Source of the DNA: Diphasiastrum complanatum
Lineage: Eukaryota > Streptophyta > Lycopodiopsida > Lycopodiales > Lycopodiaceae
Length of the DNA stretch: 64,000 nt
Reading direction: 5' to 3'
NCBI GenBank assembly: GCA_029204225.1
Contig: CM055097.1
Location: 74,860,860-74,924,859, forward strand
Below, one piece after another: positions 43,121 to 54,276 of this stretch. The first letter of the stretch is position 1, and each line of letters starts with the position of its first letter. The notes below the pieces were generated by a model. The model was not told the DNA's origin. It made no database searches and saw only the letters and a list, made by a program, of their open reading frames with translations. Made by a program: the position numbers and the translations under genes.

Positions 43121-43965
43121 TATTGGATAGATGAGTCTAGATCACAAAATTTATCACACCATAGAACTGTAAATTTTTTGGTTGGACACCTGATATCGGT
43201 ACTACACACGGGTACGATTGCTCAGTATTTTCTTTACTTTTGACGTGTGGATCTGATATTGGTACTGACATGCTATATCTGTACGACGTACGGATGTACG
43301 ACTATTAAGGATTTTTCCTACCTCTGGCATGTCGATCCGATATTGGTATGGAAAAGATGAAAAGTAGAGGGAATATTCTAGATTTTCCACTTCAATGCGG
43401 CGGCTACGCCGTCTCCTCTTTGCAAAGATTTCAAAATGTGTGATCGTTCAAAAGACCGAGATCGGTAATGTGAAAAGTATGAAGCCTCCTAACTCTGAAT
43501 GGCAGTACTAGACACTGTCTAGTGTGATTTGCGGTACTCCAAGTAGACAAATGAGAGATTTCTTGGCAAACCTCTCACACAAATAGCACTTTCCACAACA
43601 ACTCATAAGTATTGTAAAAATCTCCCCCACTCAGTAGATTTTCAATCTGTCAAATACTGCCCTGGCCTTTTTGATGCCTCCAGGAATGTGTTTTTCACAA
43701 CAACTAGGAAGTGTTGTAAAAATCTCCCCACTCAACAGATTTTCAATCCGTCTGATGCTATCCTGGCCTTTTTGATGCCTCCGGGACTGTGTCTTCGTTC
43801 CCCACTGATGATTCTAATCTCCAAACCTGCAAAATACACCAAAGAAGGATTTCTTCTAGCCGTTTTTGTCTCTCCAAACTTTCACCTCCCGTGAAGGACT
43901 TTCTCACTTCATTGCGGAGCCTGTGACAAGCTGTATCCACTGATCAGGCATGCAGGATTATCGCT
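43121..43965 (-). other. Leader of CoA with internal tandem duplications
   Basis: 845 bp leader. A 102-bp unit is duplicated at 43594-43695 and 43696-43797 (CACAACAACT start, GGCCTTTTTGATGCCTCC near the end). A second diverged pair of about 89-bp period lies at 43211 and 43300 (GTACGA, TTTT, GAT-C-GATATTGGTA). Confidence 0.7.
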
Positions 43966-43977
43966 GCTCTGATACCA
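43966..43977 (-). promoter_or_regulatory. Primer binding site of CoA
   Basis: Minus strand TGGTATCAGAGC next to the 5' LTR. Confidence 0.9.
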
Positions 43978-44240
43978 TGTCAACAATCAGATATGCAACA
44001 TCAAGCATTCACCATAAGCAGTCACCACAAGAAGGCGAAAGAAGAACACGCACAATCACACTATCACTCTACAACATACTGAATGTAAAATATACAAATA
44101 AACCTTGAAACCCTGATAGAGAGAGAAGACCTAAGAGTAGACTAATAGACTACCCTATGGCTAATGACAGTTGGTCACAGTTGTCAATGTTAATGTACCT
44201 CGTAAACAGTAACAATGAAGTTTATCATTGATTTCTAACA
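43978..44240 (-). repeat. 5' LTR of CoA (263 bp)
   Basis: Minus strand starts TGTTAGAAATCAATGATAAA and ends CTGATTGTTGACA. A short LTR matching 34816-35079 closely, with scattered substitutions. Confidence 0.92.
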
Positions 44241-44299
44241 AGACAATCATCCCAGGGGATAAGTTTCAAATACAAGTCTCCCTATGGTAGATTTTTTCG

Positions 44300-45680
44300 A
44301 TTACAAGTATTCCCATTCAGGAATGTCAACAAATACTTACATTTTTTGAAGACCATAATGTCAAGTATATCTTGAGATTTCTAAACAGCATCCTAGAATT
44401 GAGATAAACAATCAGGATATGAAAATAGTTTATCCAAGCCTACTTTTGAACTAGTCCGCAATACTTGCTAAATTTTACACTAGTCTAGAAGTAACATAAT
44501 TGCATGAGAACTAAAAGTCTTATAATCATAATGTAAGCAAGCCGTATGGTTATAAAACCAAATAATTGAAACTTGTCAATGAGCTATAATGCCTCATGTA
44601 GTAAGGGACAAGACAATGAAAGATAAAGTGCATACCAGTGTAGGATAATATTGTTCTTTCAATTGTTTAATCCATTGTCTCATATTTTAGTATCTCTTTT
44701 TTTCTGAGTTAAGATTCGGATACACCCCTGATGCAGTAGGTATATCTGTAGTTAGTATAGATTCAACAAATAAAGGATCAACTAGAACTTATTTTTACTT
44801 ATGAGCTCTGGTAACAACCATCAAAGGTACACTTGGTTCAGTAGGCTAAGTTGTTGGTCCTTGCTTGATCATAATCATATTCATTGGAGCGGTAACCGGT
44901 AGTGGTTCAATTTGACACATTGACAAACGAGCATTGATGGCAAAATGTTACTAGGCAAATCTAGCCAAGTATGGTCGAATATTCAAGAGGAATCCTCTCC
45001 AACACAAGAGTGGTGTGTGTGTGTTTATACCTAACAAATCTAAATAAAACTGAACATAATCGCCACAATACAACACATACGATTTTTAAAGTCAATCAAA
45101 TTCGTATAGTGTCATGTCATCATAGTAAAAAACAACCATATTTTCTTAAGGATGACGCCATCAAATATGTCTTAAGATTTTTCAATAGCATTCTAGAACC
45201 GAGATATTATAATAGTTTTTCTCAGCCAAATTACGAACTAGTTCACAATACTAGCCAAACTTTACCCTAGTCTACTAGCAGTGACATAACTGCTTGAGAA
45301 GCATTTCTCAAATCATACAACCATAATGTAGGAGGCTATCACATATTTAAAACTTGTCAATGAAATTACCTTGTCCAATACACATTAAAGTGTAGTAAGG
45401 GACACAATAATGAAAGACAAAGTACAAACCCATGTAAGATAGTAATGTCAATAGTAACTTTGAAACACTGAAAACTCAGTATTGTTGGTGAAATGTTACA
45501 AGGCATATCTAGCCAAGTATGGTTGGATTTCTGAAGGGAATCCTCTCCAACACATGAGTGGTGTGTGTGTTTTTGAACCTAACAAATCTAAACAAAACTG
45601 CACATTATCACCACAATACCAAACATACAAATATTAAAGTACATCAAATTCATATAGAGTCATCACAGTCCAACATATCA
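44300..45680. repeat. Diverged tandem duplication of a two-part unknown repeat
   Basis: Part X at about 44340-44640 recurs at 45130-45440 (ATCTTGAGATTT/GTCTTAAGATTT, TTTACACTAGTCTA/TTTACCCTAGTCTA). Part Y at 44942-45125 recurs at 45489-45670 (TCTAGCCAAGTATGGT, GGAATCCTCTCCAACACA, AACAAATCTAAA). Order X-Y-X-Y. The first unit has about 300 bp extra between X and Y. No coding content recognised. Confidence 0.7.
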
Positions 45681-45881
45681 TATTGACCACAACCAGCAAA
45701 AGCTCCGAGTTGAGGAGAATATGCTCACCTGCATCCATCCACAACAACAATTGTGTTAGAACAGGAACATTATTGTGGGAACTATAGGTGTCTACACATA
45801 CTCTCAATTGTTATCCATGTCGCAACAAGTAGTCATTTCCAAGTTAGGTGACTCTAATTTTGTCCATATCATGAGTAAAAA

Positions 45882-46547
45882 TCAGACATTGTTTTAGCTT
45901 TACTCAAAGTCACAAAGTTACAAGGTTAATAGTGTATAATCAGTGCTTGAAAGTCAACAATTACAAAAGTACGACTAAAGTAAACAATTACATTCAAACT
46001 AGTTTTAAAGTAGAGTTCAAAACTATCTGTCATTACCCTTTTCAAAATGCTTATCGGAATACTATCCCCTTTTCTAAGTAACAACTTAGAAAAATGTTTA
46101 TTGCACTGTCAATTTCAAATTGTCAGGGCATTATCGTCCACAAATAAGTATATATAGACTTTAACAGACGGGTCTAATCCAAGTCATATAACTAAACCCA
46201 TCATACTATTTCTATTAGAAATAGTCGAAATGTAGCCAAAGGTTTAAATAAGAAGTGATACACTTCAAAGCAAACCTCGTTAATGAAAGTTAAGCATCAA
46301 CGAATAGTAAATTCATGATCATTTCATGGCACTTAAACTCTTCATACTCGTTAGTAGCAATAGCCATATTAAGGGGATGAGAAGATTGTTCACACAAATT
46401 TTTTCATTGTTAACATTCAGAGTATTGTACGAAGTCTGATAAAAATAACTCAAGACAATTCGTTCATTGTGATCATAGTGACCAAAACAAGCAAGTAAAT
46501 CATGAGAGCATTTTGTAATTAGATGTGTGTGTGTGTGTGTGTGTGTG
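45882..46547. repeat. Unknown 660-bp interspersed repeat ending in (TG)n, copy 2
   Basis: Same orientation as 34053-34710, with scattered substitutions and small indels. It ends in a TG run at 46524-46547. Together the two copies bracket CoA and the X-Y repeats. Confidence 0.8.
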
Positions 46548-46720
46548 GCAATGTATAAATAACAAAACAAGTAGTATCTACAACTGCTCGTAGTTAAGTG
46601 GAGCGAGAAAAATAAGATGTCTACCTATATAACAAATGGTCAAAACCAAGCTTGATATTCATACAAGAAAAAAAAGCTTTGATTAGATTCATCGGTTTAT
46701 ATAACAGGTGGACTGATTTT

Positions 46721-47357
46721 TTAATGCCTTCCGGCCTTCTTCTTATTACCCTTTTTAGATTTTCTTTTGGCTTTCTTCACCCTCTTAAGAAGATTTGTTA
46801 GAGGCAATGCAATTAAGGCATAGTCTTTAATGAAATTATGGAAAAACCCTGTGAAGCCCAAAAAAGATTTAACTTTCCTAATGATTTTCAAGATAGGCCA
46901 ATCATGAACTTTCTGGACCTTATCGTAATCGATCTCAAGACCTTGATCAAAAACGATATGTCCCAAGTACGTGAGTCTTGTCTGAAAGAACTCACACTTA
47001 GACTCCTTAGCATAAAGCTTTGTCTGCCTTAGATTATCTAAGACTGTATGCAAATGCACCTCATGCTCCTCAAGTGTCCTCAAGCATCTTACTATAAATC
47101 ATAATGTCATTCAAAAATACCACGAGAAACTTCCCTAGATATGGATGAAGAATATCGTTCATCATCTGTTGGAAGGTTAATGGGGCATTAGTTATAGGGT
47201 AGAACTAAACATTCGTAATGGCCATACCTAGAATGAAAACCAGTTTTGAAAACATCTCTCTCATGAATTCTAATTTGATGGTACCCCGACCTAAGGTCCA
47301 ATTTGCTGAAATACTTAGCACCATTCAATCGGTCCGATCCATTAAGTCATCCATCCT
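46721..47357 (-). pseudogene. Ty3/gypsy reverse transcriptase fragment
   Basis: Minus strand from 47357: [48 protein letters not shown], then a degenerate stretch. Clean again from 47083: EEHEVHLHTVLDNLRQTKLY, AKESKCEFFQTRLTYLGHIV, KIIRKVKSFLGFTGFFHNFI and a Lys-rich end. The FLDD site lies in the damaged part (47090-47140, read as FLNDIMIYS). The 5' side is cut exactly at the TGTTGG start of the CoF LTR. Confidence 0.83.
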
Positions 47358-48918
47358 GTTGGAAATTAAGCCCGCAGTTGCCTCCTTGGAATCATAACTT
47401 AGACAGCCAATTTATTTGAAGGATGTTTACAACGGACTTCCAGTTGATCTCCAACAAAGGGTAATAAATCCCATCATAATTTCAAATTTAGATATTATGT
47501 TTAATAACATGAAGTCATTGAAGACTTGGTCATCTTCAAGGACTTCCACAAACTTGCATTTAGAACAAGTCTACAGATTCACATTTTTCTTTAACAGTCT
47601 GCAGAAATACACTAAGTCAACTTGTTCACAGTTCAACAGTTTAACTTTTTCAACGCCTTCACCTTTTTTTGCATTTTCCCAAAAAATGCAAAGAGAAATT
47701 TTTTTTCAAAAGGTCCTCTATTTTTTAAGGGTTAAACTGCTAAAGACACCTTCGCCAGCTTTTTAAGGGCAGCTTAAACTTGTTTTAAGGGCACCTTCGG
47801 CTTTTTCGCATTTTCCCAAAAAGAGTGATAGAGTTGAACTGTTAAAGACATCTTCACCTTTTTAAGGGCACCTTAAACTTGTTTAAAGGCACCTTCGACT
47901 TTTTTGCAAAACCCGAAAGGATAGAAACTGCCGAAGGTTGTCTGTTTTGAACGAGGAACGTTCCCAACCACTTTCCAAAATTTGCAAAATGAGAGAAAAC
48001 CACTTCACGTAAAATGCAAAGTGAGAAATTTTGTGACGTCCTCATCTGCGTCAACAATCCTGATTTGTTGACCATATATATACTATGTATAGTTGTCACA
48101 AAAGCCATATACTTTCAAGTACAGTGGCTTTCCTGATTAGGTGACAAACATTGAATGTAATTAATACACAGATGAAATCCATAAATAGATCATCCAAGCA
48201 CATATTATTGGTTGCTCCGTCCATGAGACGTATTATTTGAGCACCAAAATTCAAATTCAAATTGGGTCCCTCCAATTTTTGAATGGGTTCCCTCCACTTT
48301 TTGAATACTTAGGGTAGAAGTTGGTCAATATATTTGAGAACAAAGCCTTAAAATCCACTATATATAGTAGTAGTTTTGAATCCTCCCAGTTACACTGTTA
48401 ATTTTTGGTTATAATTGTTATTTGTATTGTGCCTCAGTGTAATATAGCAGCATCAGCTTTTCTATTTGTGTATAACGTAGATGAATGCTTGTTGTGATTG
48501 AATGCACTTATCATTGTTTAATCACGCTTGTTTACTCACTCTGATCAGAACACGGACGTCTACGACTCCTTAGTTTCTGATCAGGCGATGGTTTTTTTTT
48601 TACACCTGAGGAACTTATGATATCATACTGCTATTGCTATCTATTTCAGAACTATACTTCTCATTGAATCCATTTTTCAGTAATACCACACACACCATCT
48701 CTAATCTCTTGGGTGGACTGTACTCTTGTTTTTGAGAGTATGAACTACTTTTTAAGATCTTGTTGGGAAATTAGAGCACTTAAAGCCGCGATTATATTTA
48801 GCATAAACTTTGTATTAAACTATTTTTGCATCTAGCAGCTGATTGTAATGGGAGAGTTGTTCCGCAATATTTCTGCTCTCTTATCTGTTCGCGTTCTTCC
48901 ATCTCCCTTGCCACATCA
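47358..48918 (+). repeat. Probable 5' LTR of copia CoF (about 1.56 kb)
   Basis: Starts TGTTGGAAATTAAG where gypsy RT is interrupted, like the TGTTGGA starts of Co1 and CoE. It ends CACATCA three bases before a tRNA-Met-like primer site. The interior has recurrent short motifs (TTTAAGGGCACCTT, CTTCGNNTTTTTGCA). No second LTR copy remains, so the boundaries are inferred. Confidence 0.6.
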
Positions 48919-48921
48919 GAT

Positions 48922-48933
48922 TGGTATCAAAGC
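48922..48933 (+). promoter_or_regulatory. Primer binding site of CoF
   Basis: TGGTATCAAAGC, one mismatch to the tRNA-Met primer site, about 50 bp before the gag start. Confidence 0.75.
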
Positions 48934-48986
48934 ATAGCTCAAATAAACCAAGAGATTAAGTTTGTTCCATTTATATTACTGTTATC

Positions 48987-49670
48987 ATGTCTCATCTTGG
49001 TAGCTCTTTGACATCATCCAATGAGGCTAGAATCATTGACAAGTTCAATGGTTCTAATTTTTACATCTGGAAGATAAAACTGCGGATGATGTTGATAGAT
49101 AGAGATCTTTGGGATGTAGTAGAAGGTGTTGACCTGAAACCAAAAGATGGTGATCAAGCAAAAGCATGGAAGATCAAATATCAGAAGGCCTTAGCATGTA
49201 TCACACTCAATCTGGCCGACTTCCAAATATCCCACGTTACCACATGCAAAACTTCTAAAGATGCATTAGATTTGTTATCAAATCTCTATGAGACTCATGA
49301 TGTAACCACTAGATTACATCTTAGAAAGAAGTTCTTTACTCTTAGCATGTCTGATTCTACTGTCATCACTTCTCCCATCAACAACTTCAAATCTTTATTG
49401 ATCAGTTATCAGCTGTAGGATGTTCCATTCAAGATGATGATGCCGTTATGACCTTGCTTTCTTTTCTTCCAAAGTCGTATGAACACTTTGTGGTGATGAT
49501 CTCCACACAACCTGACCTCACTCTTCAAAAGGTGATTGGTCATCTTCTTCAAGAAGAAATGCGGAGAAAGACAAGCAACCTGCCCATCAAAGACAAATTC
49601 ATGGCTCTATACAACAAGAAGAAAGACTATTACAAGGGCAAGAATCAGGTACAACAACAATAGCAGAAGC
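48987..49670 (+). pseudogene. CoF gag, frameshifted
   Basis: MSHLGSSLTSSNEARIIDKF, GSNFYIWKIKLRMMLIDRDL and WDVVEGVDLKP form the N-terminal gag motif. Then TTRLHLRKKFFTLSMSDSTV, a stop near 49418, and a second frame from 49448: TLLSFLPKSYEHFVVMI and IGHLLQEEMRRKTSN. UBN2-type gag. A Gln-rich tail leads to the zinc knuckle region. Confidence 0.85.
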
Positions 49671-49681
49671 CTCACACTAAG

Positions 49682-50215
49682 GTGAGCATGGTGGATCGCG
49701 CAAGAAGCTTTTCTGCAGATATTTCAAGAGAGCCAATCACGACATCAAGGAGTGTCGTATCCGAATCTACAATAGGCAAAGAAGCAACAACAGCAGCAGC
49801 AGCCAAACTCCTCCAACGCGACAAAATTCAAGGAGCAAGACACACACTTGTTAATGGCTTGCAGAAGCAGCAACGAAGACTGTGATACTAATACCTGGAC
49901 AGCGGTGCTACCCAACACATGACCTCTCGCAAGGAATGGTTTACCAAGTATGCAGCTTACAACAGAGATCAATTCATCTACCTCGAAGATTCAAGCATTA
50001 TCACGTGGAAGGCAAAGGAACATTGAAGATCACCTTCAACAACGATCTATCTATTTGTGTTTCTAACGTCCTTCATGTTTTTCAGTTATCAAAAACCTGT
50101 TATCAGTATCTAAGATAACTGATGAGGGCTACATTGTTACTTTCTCATCTGAGCATTGTACAATACTCGAGGAAGATACTACTTTGACTACGTGCACTAG
50201 AGTCGGAAATCTTTA
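49682..50215 (+). pseudogene. CoF zinc knuckle and protease, degenerate
   Basis: The knuckle reads CRYFKRANHDIKEC: the second Cys is Phe, where CoE keeps CRYCKRTNHDIKDC. The protease motif YLDSGATQHMTSRKEWFTKY follows near 49897, with the Asp present, then stops. The usual protease-end LLSxxxI pattern is blurred near 50090. Confidence 0.7.
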
Positions 50216-50249
50216 GTACTCTCTAATTCAATTGCATTAGCTAGTTATC

Positions 50250-51090
50250 TCTAATAAAAATGTAAATGATAGTGTTGTTCTGTGGCATAGTCGATTTGGA
50301 CAAGTGAATACAAGATCACTTTCTTATATGTGTTGTAATAATTTAGTTGATGGACTGAATTTCTCTTCTTCATTAGATAGGAAATCTTTCTTTTGTGAAT
50401 CATGCATCTATGGGAAGCACTCTAGAAGCAAGTTTTCAAAATCACATTTCATCAAAACAAAGCATGTATTGGATCTTGTACATAACGATCTTTGTGGTAG
50501 GAAGAAGTTGGATCATAAGACAAATAAATGTATTTTCATTGGCTATCCTGATAAACATAAAGCTAATAATTTTTATGATCCATCCGCCAATGTAGTATTT
50601 GCCTCTAGGGATGTAATATCTCAAAAAACATACATACTATGATTCCAAACAACCATCGCTAAACGATGCTATGTCATTTCATCATATTTTACGTAGCATG
50701 GATTCTTCCAATATTGATATTCGTTCTACAAAACCTGTAGCTACAGCTACAGAAGCCGAGCAGCCGACAATACATGTCATCAGACTAGACCAAGCTAGCT
50801 CGAGCAGATCTGAAGAAATTCAAGAAGAAGCATCATCGCATCCTGGTCAACCAAACGTCCACAGATCCTCACGGACTCGGACAGGTCTTGAGAGGTATAC
50901 ACCTCAATCATTCTGGACTTCATCAGAAGAATCATAGAACCTAGCCGAAGCAATTAACTCCAAGGATGCTGTGAAGTGTTAAGAAGCTATGAAAAGCGAG
51001 TACAACTCACTTTTGATGAATAAGACCTGGACATTGGTCAACTTCCCCACTCACAAGAGAGTTGTTGCACTACTAAGAGTGATCTGTCAA
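50250..51090 (+). pseudogene. CoF GAG-pre-integrase, integrase tail and RT start with internal deletions
   Basis: VLWHSRFGQVNTRSLSYMCC, then CESCIYGKHSRSKF (zinc-binding) and LVHNDLCG, the first integrase strand. The next residues are already the far side of the core (RKKLDHKTNKCIFIGYPDKH, ASRDVI), so most of the integrase core is deleted. From 50671 a linker leads to SSRTRTGLERYTPQSFW and WTLVNFPTHKRVV. The RT catalytic core is then deleted too, since DMTDLEAVNSLLGI follows at 51102. Confidence 0.82.
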
Positions 51091-51101
51091 AGGAATTTGA
51101 C

Positions 51102-51999
51102 ATGACTGATTTAGAAGCTGTCAATTCTTTGCTAGGAATTTACATTACTAGAAATAGGCTTCAGAAGAAAATCTATCTTAGCCAGCAGGCATATCTAAAA
51201 GGCATTTTAGAAAAATTTCATATGTCTGATTGCAAACCCATTGATACTCCAATGGATCCAAGTATAGTATTGACTAAACCTACTTGTGCTGATTCTGATA
51301 GTGAAGTACTTGACATAGCGAAGTACCCTTATCATTCACTAATAGGATCTTTAATGTATGCAATGTTGTGTACTAGACCAGATTTAGCATACATTGTTAG
51401 CACGTTAAGTCAATTCATGTCTAATCCTAGGATCTCTCATTGGAAAGCGTTAAAGAGAGTGATGAGATACATTCAAGGAAGTTTAGATCACATATTATGT
51501 TATGATGGAAATGCTATCAGCCCACTCATCCTACGAGGATTGGGGAGAAACAGTCTCTACCAGAAAATCTACCTCTAGGTTCTGTTTCTATCTGGCAGGG
51601 GGAACGATTTCGTGGAACTCAAGGAAGCAGAAATCAGTTGCGCTTTCTTCGACAAAGGCAGAGCACATCGCAGCATGCCAAGCTTCAAAAGAAGTTGTAT
51701 GGATCAGTTTATTACTTGAAGACTTACATCACACTCAATTCAATGCTACCACCATTCTGCGTGACAACTTGAGCTGTATTATACTATCACTGAATCCCAA
51801 ATTTTATGGCAAATCCAAGCACATAGAAATCAAGTATCATTTCATTCGGGAGAAAGTTTTCTCAGGGCAAGTGATCCTTCAATATTGCTCCACAATAGAA
51901 ATGGCCGCAGACATCTTCACCAAAACGCTTCCCAGGATCAAACACCAGAAGTTCTTCAACATGCTGAACCTGACAAAGATACCAAGGCACCAACTGTGA
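51102..51999 (+). pseudogene. CoF RT C-terminus and RNase H, frameshifted
   Basis: MTDLEAVNSLLGIYITRNRL, SDCKPIDTPMDPSIVLTK, YPYHSLIGSLMYAMLCTRPD, ISHWKALKRVMRYIQGSLDH. A deletion near 51520 shifts frame into RNase H: STRKSTSRFCFYLAGGTISW, NSRKQKSVALSSTKAEHIA, KSKHIEIKYHFIREKVF, MAADIFTKTLP. No YVDD remains. No polypurine tract or 3' LTR follows; the copy is cut by about 52140. Confidence 0.87.
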
Positions 52000-52140
52000 A
52001 CTTAAATAGCAACAAATTAATCCAGCAACTGCTTGAACTCGTTCAGATGGTAAGTGAGAATCCTCACTATTCTTGATGATGAATCAAGCATTGTAGTAAA
52101 TTCATGTCAATTTGTATTTTGGAATTGTAAGCTTGTAATG

Positions 52141-52565
52141 TGATTCTCTCTCTAACTCAAGGAGAGCCTGAAGCAGTTCAAACATTCAAGAAGAGATCCA
52201 AGATTGCTCTTCATTTTATCGAAATAAATGTGTCCAATGAAGTGTTAAGAGAAAATAGTTCTTGCACCTCAGCCAAGAAGGCTTGGGATATCCTTAGGAC
52301 AATTTATGAAGCAAAGAACACATCAAGATTGCTCACACTTAGGAATCAGATATTTCTAAGCTATCAAAGAGTTGATGAGAGTACTTCAAAGTATTTCATG
52401 AGAGTTAAGTATCTTCACAAAGAATTAGCATGCATTGGAGATACTCTAAAGAACAATGAACTTGTTCAAATAATCCTTAATGGATCAAGAGATGAACATG
52501 AAAACATTGTACAAGGCTATGCTATCAAGGAGGAGCTACCAACATCTACATGTATTCATTCATTA
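52141..52565 (+). pseudogene. Copia gag fragment (CoD)
   Basis: EPEAVQTFKKRSKIALHFIE, INVSNEVLRENSSCTSAKKA, KNTSRLLTLRNQIFLSYQRV, MRVKYLHKELACIGDTLKNN, ELVQIILNGSRDEHENIVQG. UBN2-type gag of the CoB/CoC group without N-terminus, zinc knuckle or pol. It abuts CoF on the left and an LTR on the right. Confidence 0.83.
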
Positions 52566-52576
52566 CCAAAAGGTGT

Positions 52577-53094
52577 TTCACATGTGTGGATGACTTCATG
52601 AAATAAACTAAGTCCCCACAAGCTCCTCTCCTTGGGTAGAGAGAGAAAATACCACACTTTTGGGCTCATCTAGAGAGAGAAGGCAATACAAGCAAAATTG
52701 GCAAATCTCCAAATTGATTCAAAAACTCATAGATCTCTCATAAATTAATGAAGGGAATGAAAGTACATATAAAAACTCATGGATATCCATGCTTCAATCC
52801 TATTGGACCCTTTAAACATAGCCTCTCTAATCCTATTGGATGTGTGATACAACATCCCTCACTTTTAATTGGACCCTTCCAACACATCTCTCTCTTATGA
52901 TTGGACCCTTTGACTTTTGAAACCACATAGGGTGCACTTTTTGGTAATGAATGAATGCATGTAGAATGGTCTTTTTGCCTTAGATCTTGTCATTGATCAT
53001 GGATTTCAATCAATGGGTGATCTATAGTGCATGAGCCAAGCTTAGGAGATCAATTTCACACATTATGACATTTCCACATGTGTGAATTTTCACA
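52577..53094 (+). repeat. LTR of a CoB-group copia (left end approximate)
   Basis: Ends GTGTGAATTTTCACA at 53094, followed directly by a primer site. The left end is placed at a TGTGTGGATG that mirrors the CACA end. Internally, a CCTATTGGACCCTT-like motif recurs about four times. Confidence 0.6.
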
Positions 53095-53106
53095 TGGTAT
53101 CAGAGC
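53095..53106 (+). promoter_or_regulatory. Primer binding site next to the LTR at 52577-53094
   Basis: TGGTATCAGAGC, exact. Only about 25 bp of leader follow before the next element. Confidence 0.88.
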
Positions 53107-53132
53107 CTACCTAAGCTTTTGACGCATCTATT

Positions 53133-54116
53133 GTCGCAAAACATAGGGATGATCGGCAGCGGAAGCTTGAAGCTTTGAGCATAGGCATGTAAGATCGGAA
53201 ACGCAACAGTTAGCAGCAGAAATATTCAAGATGAATCATTCATACAAATTGTGCAAATTACAATACAATAGTGAGACAAAATTGCACTCTGATTAATATC
53301 AACAGTGAGTACAATGGCTTGAAGTAATAATTTCAGCTTGTTGAGCATGATAACGCTGGCTACAGAAGAACTCTGATTATAATGTTGAAACAAAACTTAC
53401 ATTTCTTGATTCAGCTAGTAGTATTTACAAGTGTCTTAAAAAAAAATCTTACAAGCATGGAATGCTATTTATGCCAGTTTTGTATATGTACAAAGTGGGT
53501 AATTACCCTTGTAATATTTAGCGGTCTAGCTATTTTAGGGTTTATAATAAGTTGGCAACGTCAGTCTGCCACTGTTGGAGAATCCCGAAAAACGCGAAGG
53601 TGCCTTTGAATAGAGAAAGCATATAATCCCGAAGGTGCCTTAAAAAATGAGGGTAGAGAAAAATGCAAAAAAACCCGACAACGTCTTTAAAATGAAGTTT
53701 GGTCACAGTGTCACATTTTTTCCGAAGACAGAGAAATGCGAAAAACCTGACAGTGCCTTTAAAATGAAGTTTGGTCACAATGTCGTATTTTTTCCAAAGA
53801 CAGAGAAATGTGAAAAATCCTATAGTGTCCTTAAATCGACTTTTGGTCACAGTGCCACATTTTTCCTAAAAGTGCAAAAAATGCGAAAACTCTGACAATG
53901 TCCTTAAAATGAAATTTGGTCACAGTGTCGTATTTTTTATCAGGTGCAAAAAATGCGAAAAAGACGACAATGTCTTAAAAACAAAAAAATGTTTTTAAGG
54001 AAAAACGAAGTTCTTTAAAAATGCAAAGGTCCAAAATATTGTGTCATCCTTTGTCTGTTTTCAAGATGCTCATTACTTGAACGATTTTTTAAGGCTGAGC
54101 ATAAGAAAATCTAACA
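53133..54116 (-). repeat. 3' LTR of copia fragment CoI (minus strand)
   Basis: Minus strand begins TGTTAGATTTTCTTATGC at 54116 directly after the AAGAGGGAG polypurine tract. The other end is placed at TGTCGC (53133), giving about 1 kb like the CoE LTR. The right half holds about four copies of an 80-95 bp unit (TTTGGTCACAGTGTC, TTTTTTCCGAAG, GAGAAATGCGAAAAA). Confidence 0.6.
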
Positions 54117-54119
54117 CTC

Positions 54120-54270
54120 CCTCTTAAGGTGGATCCTGAAAAACTTTGATCTTTAGATTTAACATATCGTTAAATCTGAGATGTTGCTCTTTTGAAAGAA
54201 CCTTTGTGAAGTAATCTGCTGCCATGTAGTTTGTTCTGCAGAAAACCAATGCTACCTCCTTGCTATGAAA
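54120..54270 (-). pseudogene. Copia RNase H C-terminal remnant (CoI)
   Basis: Minus strand SKEVALVFCRTNYMAADYFT, KVLSKEQHLRFNDML and LKIKVFQDPP, the last 45 or so residues of copia RNase H, followed by the polypurine tract and LTR. It lies between two copies of LTR sequence; everything else of the element is deleted. Confidence 0.78.
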
Positions 54271-54276
54271 AAAATG

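Larger units (their letters stand above)
34816..44240 (-). mobile_element. Ty1/copia element CoA (minus strand), middle replaced by nested copia fragments
   Basis: 5' LTR 43978-44240, primer site 43966-43977, leader to 43121, gag 43120-42600, then a foreign block 42600-36223, then RT-RNase H 36222-35074 and 3' LTR 35079-34816. Gag breaks mid-domain and RT starts mid-domain, so protease and integrase are gone as well as interrupted. The LTR pair is very similar over most of its length, so the element is moderately young. No target duplication found: the outer edge of the 3' LTR is altered. Confidence 0.82.

Noticed and set aside
47416-47766. Plus-strand frame of 116 codons
   Set aside because: It lies inside the inferred CoF LTR and shows low-complexity Phe/Ser/Thr composition without a domain.
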